Below, in pieces: positions 48,801 through 54,885 of a DNA stretch of 64,000 bases (the first letter of the stretch is position 1; the number at the start of each line of letters is the position of its first letter). The stretch is from Aldrovandia affinis (taxonomy: Eukaryota; Chordata; Actinopteri; Notacanthiformes; Halosauridae), in assembly GCA_029706075.1 (NCBI GenBank), contig JAINUG010000014.1, forward strand, positions 7,308,838 to 7,372,837, given 5' to 3'. The notes under the pieces are model-generated. The model saw only the letters and a program-made list of their open reading frames with translations, searched no databases and had not been told where the DNA came from. A program made the translations under genes and the position numbers.

Positions 48801-51286
48801 GATTGCTCGTCTTTTTTTAACATTGACGGTTTTCCTATGTACGTGACAAACAAACAAACAGGTTAACTAAAATGCCTAACTCGCTCCGCAGCACACGTCG
48901 CTGGTGTACCTGGGCAGAAGGTCGCGCACGAAGAGCGACCTGAGCATGAAGATGTACGAGGAGGAGATCCAGGTGAGCAACGGGAGCGGCTGGCCTTTCT
49001 GCAACCAGGGCCAACAGGCCAGACCATAATGTGTAGAATTCCCTAGTCTTGCATGGTCACTACTCCACAACATTCAATAGCCCTTAAACCATCTCATGCG
49101 GGCCTCCCGATAGCGTATCGATCTAATGCACAAGTATTGGCTGGTCCTTTACAAGTGTGAGCTGCCTATCACTGTTGCGGTTCGAAACCTGACTGTACCA
49201 GACCGGCCCTGGTGGGGAGCCCTGATCGGGGGTGGTGTTTGACTGTCCGCCCCAAAGGGGACGGGGGAGGGTGAGCTGGCATGAACTCGCTGAGAAGTGC
49301 GTAAGGGTGTCTCTTGGAGAATTAGCTTGCCTCGTAGAGATGAGCGGCGAATTCGTGTGGGGAGGGCAAATCTAAATAAATAGAGAGTATAATTGGCCAC
49401 TAAATTGGGAGAAAAAAATCTGAAACAAATCTCACATGGTTTGTAAACTTCAAATGAGAATATGGTTATCGCTATGGTGCCTTCTGATCTGCGCCCCTAC
49501 AACTCAAATATGAAATAGCATCTTATTTTAATAAGAACAAACTGTACAGAGAAACACACTTGAGGAAAAATTATTAGCTAAGCAGCGCTCACTATTGAAG
49601 GGTTGAAATGTACAGTATATCTAGCTAGCTGGTTAGTTTGCTCGTTTTTAGATTTAGCTAGCAAAAATAAAAATAGGCAATTTGACATAGCTAGCTGTTA
49701 AACTAGCTAGTTTATCTAGGCATAAAAATACTTTTAAAGACTTTGCCATATATATATATACACTTTGCCATGCTTATATGCAAATACAAATCACGGCTGT
49801 CAGTGTTTTTACTGCCTTACACAGGGAACTGAAAATACAGGCCCAACAAATGTCAATCACTGTTAGTGGTGACATTTTGCATGTTCTTCCTGGTTTAAGA
49901 CACTTTTATGGTCCCAGAGCTTAAAATGGCTGTGCATTGGCGTCAGTACCTTAGAAATGACTCGAATGAGCCTCTACGTATAATCTGGATGTGTTGAAAC
50001 CATATATTTATTTGTATCAAACATTTGAAAGGTTTAAAACATTGTTTAAAGATAATAAAAAAATAAAAATACAGTACCTCTGCACTGTAAAGTGGGAAAA
50101 ACACAGTTATTCAAACTTGTTGATGAGTGACAGGTCGTTTCTTCATGCAAAATAGATTTGGGGTTTAAAATTCAGTTGAGGCTTTATCATAGGGGTGTGG
50201 CGAGGGTGGCTCATTTTTGACCCTGTGGATACAGGGAGTATACAGAAGATTACACAAGGGTTAAAAATGTAATTAATTAATTAATACTTAAGACACACAA
50301 ACAGTGGCAGCGCCGTTTGACGAAGGCAATGATTGGGCCGCAGCTTTACTGATCCAAAACTCTACCGATGATTCTCTAGCCCACTGGCTAGAGAATGCAC
50401 TGGCTCCCCATCGCAGCATGCATTAAATTCAAATCCCTGGTGCTAGCTTATCAGGCAAACTTTTAAGACTCCACTACCACTGAATTCTGTACATCTAGCC
50501 AATTGTCATCACCACTGTCTACATGTTTGTTACTGCTTTTTGTATATGTATACTTTAAAACGTCCTATAAAAAAAGATTACTGGGCCTCCCGCGTGGTCC
50601 AGTGGTTACAACGTCCGACGATGGCCACGGAGACCGGGGTTCAATTCCCCATCTCGCCAAAGTGCCACCAGGGGGCGGCGATTGGCTGTACGTGGCGTTC
50701 GCTGCGTATAAGAGTGGCCCTGTAGTACCGGGTTCGGTCACGGGCGGCGGGTGCCGTCTCGTGAAGAGGCCAGTGTTACCGGTCGCAGGACTACGGCAGC
50801 GAACTCACATTACTAGGGGGATTGGCGTAAAATAGCGGGTCTAATTGGCTACCAAATTGGGAGAAAAATGGGATAAAATCAGAAACAAATAAAAAATGTT
50901 AAAAAAATTACTAACCTTTTCCATCCCAGTGTTACAGGTATGGTATACAGCTGCCAACAACGATGTCTATTGCCGTATTACTGCACTGATCTCTTGCATG
51001 AACAATGATTGATCATACCATGTATTAATGCACATCTTGTAAGTCGCTCTGGATAAGAAAATGTAAAAATGTCGGCATTTTAATGCAGTTCTGTAAGTCG
51101 CTTTGGTTAAACGTGTCTGGAAAATGACAAAAAAATTGTAAACTGTGATTTACACGCCCCCAGGAGTGGTACGAGGAGTACTCCCGCGGGAGCCCACCCC
51201 ATCGACCGCCGGAAGTGCAGATGGACGGCGCCCTCCAGGACCCGGCCAATCAGGACGTACAGCCGTGCTCCCAAAGCATCAACTAG
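19593..51286 (+). CDS. tpcn1: Two-pore segment channel 1, complete (27 exons)
   Basis: Endolysosomal cation channel; the family conducts Na and Ca in response to PI(3,5)P2 and is linked to NAADP signalling. Exons: 19593-19698, 27009-27139, 30183-30359, 31904-32017, 33266-33396, 33528-33616, 33747-33781, 33959-34017, 34165-34264, 36441-36557, 37776-37900, 38334-38382, 38586-38649, 38976-39020, 39381-39437, 40217-40270, 40828-40900, 43534-43641, 44476-44547, 44665-44754, 45658-45773, 46205-46251, 47270-47338, 47439-47535, 48051-48190, 48892-48972, 51164-51286. They total 2469 bp, 822 aa (human about 816), with GT-AG introns and no frame break. The N-terminus [15 protein letters not shown] holds a DxxxLI sorting-type motif. 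Repeat I: S1 near [16 protein letters not shown]4 [14 protein letters not shown], filter LTTANFPDVM (about 277-286). The linker has the EF-hand-like [13 protein letters not shown]. Repeat II ends with filter VVNNWYITM (about 645-653). The C-terminus has [20 protein letters not shown]. Orthology is near certain from end-to-end likeness; the start fits the family N-terminus. Confidence 0.97.
19699..21251 (+). other. tpcn1 intron 1, first part
   Basis: No second exon with the required phase (two bases completing a codon) and no recognised repeat were seen before the fold-back element. Confidence 0.5.
21252..22466. mobile_element. Fold-back Tc1-like element (palindromic derivative)
   Basis: The left arm (21252-21768) and right arm (21948-22466) are near-perfect inverted copies of about 515 bp, from GTGCATTCGGAAAGTATTC to GGGCTCCATCATTGTGAAAT. 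Each arm carries the Tc1 terminus and the 5' part of the transposase (minus-strand reading [40 protein letters not shown]). The 179-bp spacer has further transposase sequence. The catalytic part is missing. A TA flanks the right end. Confidence 0.85.
22467..23889 (+). other. tpcn1 intron 1, middle part
   Basis: GC-richer than the surroundings at 22500-23600, with several short ORFs on both strands that have no motif and no fitting splice sites. No feature is supported. Confidence 0.4.
23890..24575. mobile_element. AT-rich MITE with CAGACCTGGG ends
   Basis: The ends CAGACCTGGG and CCCAGGTCTG are inverted, enclosing 686 bp that is strongly AT-rich and contains many TATTTGAA / AAATACTTTCAA-type repeats. 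The ends resemble hAT-like non-autonomous elements; the flanks show no clean 8-bp duplication. Confidence 0.55.
26913..27022 (+). repeat. 55-bp tandem duplication across the tpcn1 exon 2 acceptor
   Basis: AGCACTGAATAATCTCTA starts at 26913 and again at 26968. Each copy ends in an acceptor (TATATAG at 26947-26953; TGTGTAG at 27002-27008) followed by ATGGTGGTG. The real exon 2 begins at 27009. Use of the upstream acceptor at 26954 would run NGGDYSTE and then stop. Confidence 0.9.
27233..27346 (+). repeat. SINE-2 fragment
   Basis: GTAATGGTTAACTTAACCTG, then CCAGCTGTATAAATGG and GTTGCTCTGGATAAGAGC. The central part of the head is deleted. Confidence 0.7.
27378..29029 (-). mobile_element. Tc1-like transposon, apparently intact
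   Basis: The ends CAGTTAGGTCCGGAAATA and its inverse lie directly inside TA (27376-27377) and TA (29030-29031). The terminal inverted repeats run 27378-27602 and 28807-29029, about 225 bp, and differ at few positions. They enclose one full transposase ORF. This is the only Tc1-like copy here without a frame break. Confidence 0.95.
27633..28688 (-). CDS. Tc1-like DD34E transposase, uninterrupted
   Basis: 351 codons, the usual length for the family. The N-terminus carries two helix-turn-helix units: [32 protein letters not shown], a GRPRK linker, then [28 protein letters not shown]. The catalytic domain has Asp in [12 protein letters not shown] (about 157), Asp in [13 protein letters not shown] (about 252) and Glu in [13 protein letters not shown], with 34 residues between the second Asp and the Glu, so DD34E is complete. 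A GGGSVMAW box is present. The protein cuts and pastes DNA at TA sites. The MLRIHKMRS start fits; the inner Met in MRSKELS is where many family members begin. It lies antisense to tpcn1 in intron 2. Confidence 0.93.
   Translation of the reverse strand: MLRIHKMRSKELSMQVKQVILRLRKKKKSIREIAETVGVARSTVWYFLRKKERTGELGNTKRPGRPRKTTAVDDRRILSMVKKNPFTTSSEVRKTLQEVGVSLSKSTIKRRLHESKYRGFTTRCKPFISLKNRKARLEFAKTHLEKPAQFWNSILWTDETKINLYQNDGKRKVWRRLGTAHDPKHTTSSVKHGGGSVMAWACMASNGTGSLVFIDDMTEDGSSRMNSEVYRNILSAHIQPNSTKLIGRRFTVQMDNDPKHTAKATQEFYKAKKWNILQWPSQSPDLNPIEHAFHLLKTRLKAERPANKQQLKTAAVKAWQSITKEETQRLVMSMGSRLQAVIACKGFSTKY
29120..29640 (+). mobile_element. Tc1-like transposase relic, plus strand
   Basis: Plus-strand reading [20 protein letters not shown], then [20 protein letters not shown] and [19 protein letters not shown] gives the second HTH and the first catalytic Asp region; the second Asp/Glu part and the ends are missing. 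An earlier, different insertion from the intact element next to it. Confidence 0.7.
30057..30175 (+). repeat. (TG)n microsatellite
   Basis: A TG run with scattered TGCG/TATG units ends 7 bp before the acceptor of tpcn1 exon 3 (30183), so it replaces much of the usual pyrimidine tract. Confidence 0.95.
30404..31638 (-). mobile_element. Tc1-like transposon, transposase broken
   Basis: The ends CACTGCCCGTCCAAAAAAAA and (inverse) ATTGCCTGGCCAAAAAAAA are flanked by TA-rich sequence. The minus-strand transposase is split over 31268-31480 ([23 protein letters not shown]), 30817-31194 ([18 protein letters not shown]), 30636-30830 ([19 protein letters not shown]) and 30434-30685 ([28 protein letters not shown]). 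At least three frame breaks make it inactive. Confidence 0.88.
31661..31745 (-). repeat. SINE-1 fragment
   Basis: CCATTCAGCAGACACTTTTA, TCCAAAGCGACCTACAGTAG, then TATGTGGTCCCAACGGGAAT: tail and part of the tRNA-like head on the minus strand. Confidence 0.7.
32155..32362 (-). repeat. SINE with shared AT-rich tail, type B (partial)
   Basis: On the plus strand TTTCTCCCAATTTAGTAGCC is the inverse of the shared tail, and GGGGTGGACAGCCAATTGCC the inverse of the middle block. The head is missing. In tpcn1 intron 4. Confidence 0.75.
32678..33170 (+). mobile_element. Deleted Tc1-like element
   Basis: The ends CAGGTAACTGCCAAAATAAA and TTTATTTTGGCAGTCACCTG are inverted and flanked by TA on both sides (32676-32677; 33171-33172). 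The inside reads [18 protein letters not shown] and [10 protein letters not shown], the second Asp and Glu region; the first half of the transposase is deleted. Other copies: 17055, 41643, 55957. Confidence 0.85.
33845..33952 (+). repeat. (CT)n microsatellite forming a pyrimidine tract
   Basis: About 100 bp of CT repeats directly before the acceptor CTCCGCAG of tpcn1 exon 8 (33959). The intron is only 177 bp, so the repeat makes up most of it. Confidence 0.95.
34413..34600 (+). repeat. tRNA-derived SINE of another family
   Basis: The head GTAGCTCAGTCAGTAGAACA, GGTTGTGGGTTCGATCCC has tRNA A- and B-box likeness. The 3' part ATCCTATGGCGC..GTGTCCTGGCCAAATTCCCA is common in fish V-SINE-like repeats. 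No tRNA fold is expected. Confidence 0.65.
34611..36210 (-). mobile_element. Tc1-like transposon, transposase broken
   Basis: The ends CAGTGGGGAAAATAAGTA and its inverse lie inside TA (34609-34610; 36211-36212); arms of about 200 bp are very similar. Minus-strand pieces: 35290-35844 ([32 protein letters not shown]), 34945-35286 ([30 protein letters not shown]) and 34808-35002 (the C-terminus). The frame breaks near 35640 and 35290 make it inactive, but the catalytic motifs are still readable, so it is younger than 30404-31638. Confidence 0.9.
36740..36900 (+). repeat. SINE-2 copy
   Basis: GTGGTATAACGGTTAGGGAA, GGTTGCAGATTCAATTCCC, GTACTTAACCTGAATTGC and a shortened tail GTCGCTCTG. Confidence 0.8.
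37148..37545 (+). repeat. SINE type A copy
   Basis: TAGGGTGGCGGATAGCGTAG head, TTTGGCTGTCCGCCCCAGTG middle, AATTGGCCACTAAATTGGGA tail, near complete. Confidence 0.85.
38538..38582 (+). repeat. (TGTGTC)n microsatellite
   Basis: Six-base repeat ending at the acceptor TTTCAG of tpcn1 exon 13 (38586). Confidence 0.9.
39614..39905 (+). repeat. SINE type A copy, head truncated
   Basis: ACCAGACCGGCCCTGGTCGT, GATTTGGCTGTCCACCCTGG, then AATAAATTGGGAGAAAAACA. Confidence 0.8.
40572..40755 (+). repeat. Unclassified interspersed repeat (AGAACATAAGAA type)
   Basis: ATAAGAACATAAGAATACCT, GGGCTGTTCAGCCCACCTAG and GGCAAGTTGTTCCAGGCATT have the look of an old retroposon fragment found in many ray-finned fish; I cannot name the family. 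Confidence 0.4.
41000..41642 (+). other. tpcn1 intron 17 stretch, nothing recognised
   Basis: Contains short GGTAAG.. and GCTAGCTAGC-like runs only. No exon with the required phase. Confidence 0.4.
41643..41945 (+). mobile_element. Worn Tc1-like relic
   Basis: CAGGCAACTGAAAATAAAGGAAACT at the left, GTGGTGTGGGGGTGCATTTTC, AATGGTTTGATGAGCATG and AAAACACCAAATGATGGA match the family of 32678-33170. The right end is missing. Confidence 0.7.
42629..42990 (+). repeat. SINE type B copy
   Basis: GGTCTCCCGGATGGTGTAGT, GACCGGGGTTCGAAGCTTAC head, GGGGCGGCAATTGGCTGTC (a short duplication in this copy), then ATAATTGGCGACTAAAAATA tail. Confidence 0.8.
43426..43505 (+). repeat. 40-bp direct duplication before tpcn1 exon 18
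   Basis: ATTAGTATAACTGTGT starts at 43426 and 43466; the two copies differ at a few positions and end 28 bp before exon 18. Confidence 0.85.
43750..44108 (+). repeat. SINE type A copy
   Basis: GGGGCCTCAGATAGCATAGC head, ATTTGGCTGTCTGCCCCAGG middle, AATTGGCTACTAATTTGGGA tail. Confidence 0.85.
44776..44802 (+). repeat. (TA)n microsatellite
   Basis: A run of TA directly after tpcn1 exon 20, next to the tail of an inverted SINE. Confidence 0.9.
44805..45172 (-). repeat. SINE type B copy, minus strand
   Basis: CTCCCAATTTGGTGGCCAAT (inverse tail), GGGGCGGACAGCCAATGTCG (inverse middle), GCCACCTGGGAGGC (inverse head). Confidence 0.85.
45303..45644. mobile_element. Inverted-repeat element with TTAGGG-like core between direct repeats
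   Basis: Inverted ends GAGGCTAGATGCC (45354) and GGCATCTAGCCTC (to 45588) lie inside TA. The core 45429-45497 is a ragged GGTTAG/GGGTTA series resembling vertebrate telomere repeats. The whole is bracketed by two copies of a roughly 50-bp direct repeat (GTTATGGATG..CATGTGATC..TAATGACCTTT), 45303-45352 and 45593-45644. The last ends 13 bp before tpcn1 exon 21. Confidence 0.7.
45778..45877 (+). repeat. (CA)n microsatellite
   Basis: CA run with CACG and TACG units directly after tpcn1 exon 21. Confidence 0.95.
46268..46425 (-). repeat. SINE-2 copy, tail missing
   Basis: Inverse of GGGGAACTGGGCTTGTAATG, GGTTGCAGGTTTGATTCCC and the CAGCCGTATAAATGG block. Confidence 0.75.
46905..47120 (+). repeat. 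SINE type B 3' part
   Basis: GTGCATCGCCTTTGTCACTG, AGTCTCAGGACTATGGCAGC, then AGTGGCTGCTAAATTGGGAG. Confidence 0.75.
47561..47703 (-). repeat. SINE-2 copy
   Basis: AGCATTTAGCAGATGCTCTT, ATCCAGAGCAACTTACACAG (inverse L2-like tail), then CAGTGCCCCCACCCAGGAAT. The head is cut. Confidence 0.8.
47714..47859 (-). repeat. SINE-1 copy
   Basis: Inverse tail (TCAGACGCTTTTATCCAAAG) and inverse tRNA-like head (ATGCTCTACCCACTGAGCCA). Adjacent to, and in the same direction as, the SINE-2 copy. Confidence 0.85.
49098..49427 (+). repeat. SINE type A copy
   Basis: GCGGGCCTCCCGATAGCGTA head, TGACTGTCCGCCCCAAAGGG middle, AATTGGCCACTAAATTGGGA tail; a central deletion is present. Confidence 0.85.
49428..50394 (+). 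other. tpcn1 intron 26 stretch, nothing recognised
   Basis: AT-rich, with GCTAGCTAGC runs near 49620-49720 and no coding or repeat signal. Confidence 0.4.
50395..51075 (+). mobile_element. L2 LINE 3' end split by a SINE
   Basis: 50395-50578 (GCACTGGCTCCCCATCGCAG .. CTGAATTCTGTACATCTAGC) and 50905-51062 (TAACCTTTTCCATCCCAGTG .. GTAAGTCGCTCTGGATAAGA) are continuous in other L2 copies. The SINE at 50583-50897 interrupts them. Confidence 0.8.
50583..50897 (+). repeat. SINE type B copy inserted in an L2
   Basis: GGGCCTCCCGCGTGGTCCAG, GACCGGGGTTCAATTCCCC head, GGGGCGGCGATTGGCTGTAC middle, AATTGGCTACCAAATTGGGA tail. The most complete type B copy. Confidence 0.88.
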
Positions 51287-52860
51287 CGCCCCCCCAACCC
51301 CCCTCTCCTGTCTGCCTCACAACCACCATGCTCACAGTCTCCAATCCTCCGGGAAAAAATTTACTAATTCGTACACGAGAGAGCTTTGTCAGCAATACCC
51401 TGGTGGTGGATGATTGACAGCGTTCCAGGGACTCCCCAGGGAGGGAGGAGTCAAGAGAACGTTACCCTGGCAACGTATTCCCGCCGTTCTTGCGCATTCC
51501 CTCCCCACGACTTTGCTTCACGCTACACAGACTGCGTTTTACTCCTCATTTTAAAAGTGGAGGCATGGGGAGGGTGGAAGCCACGGTGTGCCTCTGTTAG
51601 GACGACGTTGTGGTTAAGGGACTTATCAGGTAATGCTTCAAGACAAATCATGAGTTTGCACTAGGTCGACAACTTTCAAAAGCAATCGCGCAAAGTCGAC
51701 GCGAACTGCCAAGCGGCCTGCCGCGGTAACGGCTACACCACCCCACAGACGGACACAGGCTGTGACTCGGGACACTGAAACTGAAATCCGACAGGTGTTT
51801 CAACCTGTTCTGTAGTCGCAGCTTATTTTCCACTTCTGGTGGAGGGGGTATTGGTCATACCAAGTGTTGGGACAATATTTCAAGTAGCATTCCATTACAA
51901 CCTCAAGACACATTATTGGACAATTATAAAATGGTAAAAGCTGAAATGGTAATAACAGCTCTTCCTCACTTGAGGTGCCTATGTAGTATTTAAAAAAGAA
52001 AACATAACTTGGCAGAGGACATACCATCCCAATAGTTGAATAGCAACAAGCCAGCTCAAGTATTTGGCACAAAGGATTGTTTAAAGCTTTATAATGGCAA
52101 GAAGAAGCTCCATGTTGCTAATAATGTGCTCCATATTTTATGCATTGTGACATTTTAATCGCAATAAGACAAAGGCCCATCCATGTTCAAGGCAACAGAG
52201 GAGCAGTCGGAACAGGCAACTAACCTTGTCAGGTAAACCTTCAGCTGCATGTGCTACACCCCCGGCCTCTCATAACCTCAGTTATGGAACACTTTCGGTT
52301 TTTAGACTTTTTTTAAGGAGTTGGGGAGTTGCTGAAGTTGCGGACTGACGGTTGACTCCACTCTACTGCCCACGTCCGTCTTGCTGTCAGCAGACTTTTT
52401 AAAAACAAGCACAACCCCCCAGGGGGCCTGGAGAAGGGACGGCGGGCACCCACAGCTTCCTGCATCCAACTCCCCCCCCCCCAACCTGTGGTCCTAGTAT
52501 GTTTACGGTAACCCCAGCTGCTAGACAGACAGTTAAAGGCATTCTCTCTTTACAGGCCAGGGGGTCGTCCTCTGGCCCGGCTCTTCACCCACGCTTCAGC
52601 TGGTCACCTACTCCTCTCGAGGCCTCTTCACCCATCACTCCCAGTCTGTAACCTTCCACAGCAGGAAGCACCAAAGGTCTCTGCCAGCCGGGCCATTAAA
52701 GAACAATCTAACGGAACGACGATGTACTTTGTTTTAAGGACGAGGAAAAAAACAAAACATTTTACTTTTCTAACTTGTTATTATTCTGTAATCGTATAAT
52801 GTATTTGTGTATTAAATATAAGGAGTACGTACATTTTAAATAAATATTCTTTATAGATTT
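51287..52860 (+). other. tpcn1: tpcn1 3' UTR
   Basis: About 1.57 kb from the stop codon to just past AATAAA at 52839-52844. No ORF with family likeness and no recognised mobile element were seen, in contrast to the introns. The extent is inferred from the hexamer. Confidence 0.6.
52839..52844 (+). promoter_or_regulatory. Candidate polyadenylation signal of tpcn1
   Basis: AATAAA in an AT-rich tract (TTTAAATAAATATTC) and the best-placed hexamer downstream of the tpcn1 stop. Confidence 0.6.
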
Positions 52861-53519
52861 TTTTAAAATCTTGCAGAAAAAGGGAAATCAAGAAGGCATC
52901 AAAATCAAGAAAGGAAGGCATCAAAAAATTGGCACATTTTTATTAAAACAGATGTCCCCCAACAAAAATGTTAAGGGTACACATTCATGCATAAATATGC
53001 ACAAACAGATTGGAGTGAAAACTGGTCAATATTATGAGCCAGGATATACAGAAGGGTGAGTTGGGGTGACAGACAGTGCTGGTGTCAACTCCAAAAAGGC
53101 ATACATTTTCCCCAACGACAACTTCATCATGTTTGTGAGCTCCTCAAACCTACTGTGAGCTAATCCCACACAAAACCAATCACTTTTCCCTGAGCGTTTT
53201 AAGTTATTAATGGCACTTATAACCCGATCGTCCAGACGTCACTACACAGAGCTTCCCTTTTGAATAAATCAATACAAATATAAAATGTACGTGTATATCA
53301 TATCAACTCCCCGGTAGCTCACCCACCCTCGCCTGTATAACGTGTGCGCAGTGTGACTGCATTAAGCGATGTAAACCCCTACACTACAGAGGCACGTCAG
53401 GAGTCACTCGTGTTATTATAAGATACAAATAAATGGTTTGTTTGTTTTTGTCGTTCTTTAAACCAAAAATGCAGGACCTTACTGTACTGTACAATTGTTT
53501 AAAAAAAATATATATATAT

Positions 53520-53701
53520 TAGGGTGCATCAAAAAAACTTACGTTTCAATAACCTGGCAGTTATTAATTCACTGTGCGCGACCCCTAAACATTGATATAT
53601 TGAACTGATTTTCATACTGCCAGGTTCTCATTAAGTGGATCAAAATTGCAAGTGAGCGAAAGCATGTGACAACTTCATGTTTTTTTTTTTTACGCACCCT
53701 A
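53520..53701. mobile_element. MITE with TAGGGTGC ends
   Basis: The ends TAGGGTGCATC and (GC)GCACCCTA are inverted within ATATATAT flanks. A second inner inverted pair, AACCTGGCAG / CTGCCAGGTT, makes it fold on itself. Length 182 bp. Confidence 0.65.
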
Positions 53702-54271
53702 ATATATATATTTTTTGTTAGGCTCTCCAAGTGCAGAGCCATAACCGTCATCCATAGGTAGTCCAAACATGTTCATCTTTATTGCACTCCCGACTGCTGA
53801 ATCTCAAATGAGCTGTAACCTGGTGAACAAACCCCCCAAAACTCCTCGCATGCAGTACGTATATCGCAAAGTTAAATCTCGAGATCGAGAGAGATTAGCC
53901 TTGCCTCCTACCCTTCCATCCATGACAAACTGTGTGTGAGGACTGCATAGCACCCGTCTCTGGCTGGCTGTGGTGCGTTCCTCAGCACGCACAAACGCAC
54001 GCACACACTGACTCACGCAGACACACTCTGACTCATGCACTAAGGGAAGGGCCACAAGTGGTGTGCTGCCCAGCTCAGGGAGGAGAAACTCACCCATTCT
54101 CTACTAACAATTAAAGAGCTGTTCTCTGGCCAGTAACACGACTAAAAATCTGCTACAGCTACCAGGCCATCCTTCCAAAAAGGACAGTATAGCGTGTGTA
54201 CACGGTTTCCTCTCCTCCCCCCAACACGAGCAAAAATGCAACAACTTTCTAAAACCTTTTTCCACGACATC

Positions 54272-54416
54272 CCACCTCTCACGGAGGCTCCCAGAATTTG
54301 GCATAAGCTCCCTGACACCCGCAAGAGGTCAGAAGAGGAGATTCTGACCTCTCACGGGTGTCAGGGAGTGGATGCCAAATTCCCGGGAGACTCCCGGAGC
54401 TTCCGTGAGGGGTAGG
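54272..54416. repeat. Long imperfect hairpin in the slc8b1 3' UTR
   Basis: The left arm 54272-54340 and right arm 54347-54416 pair over about 60 positions: CTCACGGAGGCTCCC with its inverse near the far end, AATTTGGCAT with ATGCCAAATT, CTCCCTGACACCCG with CGGGTGTCAGGGAG, and GAGGTCAGAA with TTCTGACCTC. The loop is about 6 bp. It could be a MITE or an RNA structure. Confidence 0.8.
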
Positions 54417-54599
54417 ACGTCTGTTTTTCTTTGTTGTAGTGTTGTGTAGTACAGTGCTGACACTCTTATTCCATGACACAACTGAAAAGTCCTTGTGTCC
54501 GCCCGGGTCAGTCCCGCATGACTCACTGATGGTTAGCTCAGCGCAGACCTGACTGCACTGTGACGGGATAATATCACCAACTGCCCGAGAACACTAGCC

Positions 54600-54602
<3 letters not shown>

Positions 54603-54632
<30 letters not shown>
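54603..54632 (+). repeat. (GT)n microsatellite
   Basis: Pure GT run of about 30 bp. Confidence 0.95.
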
Positions 54633-54633
<1 letters not shown>

Positions 54634-54885
54634 TGACAAATAATTCACAGCTCTTCTACATTAGCAGAACCATTGTTTTTTATATATATCTATATATTCA
54701 TGACAAACAAATAAATTCCCGTTTACAGAGAAAGGACAAGGGCTTGTGCACGGCTACTACAGTCCAGCGCAGAGCTCCTCACCTTAAGGCACTCGGTTTG
54801 GCAGTGAAACGTTTCCAGTCCCTTCCTCCAACCATACCGAGGGGGAGAGAGAGTGCATGACCCCCCCTTCCCCGTGAGTGACTGA

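Larger units (their letters stand above)
52861..54885 (-). other. slc8b1: Probable slc8b1 3' UTR
   Basis: About 2 kb downstream of the slc8b1 stop. Minus-strand AATAAA hexamers occur at 53778-53783 and 52938-52943. If the farther one is used, the two convergent transcripts end about 100 bp apart. It includes two inverted-repeat elements and a GT microsatellite (54603-54632). Confidence 0.5.

Noticed and set aside
19593..51286. Possible tpcn2 or tpcn3 instead of tpcn1
   Set aside because: Filter sequences TTANFPDVMMP and VVNNWY, the [16 protein letters not shown] segment, and the C-terminal [20 protein letters not shown] all follow TPC1 as I recall it.
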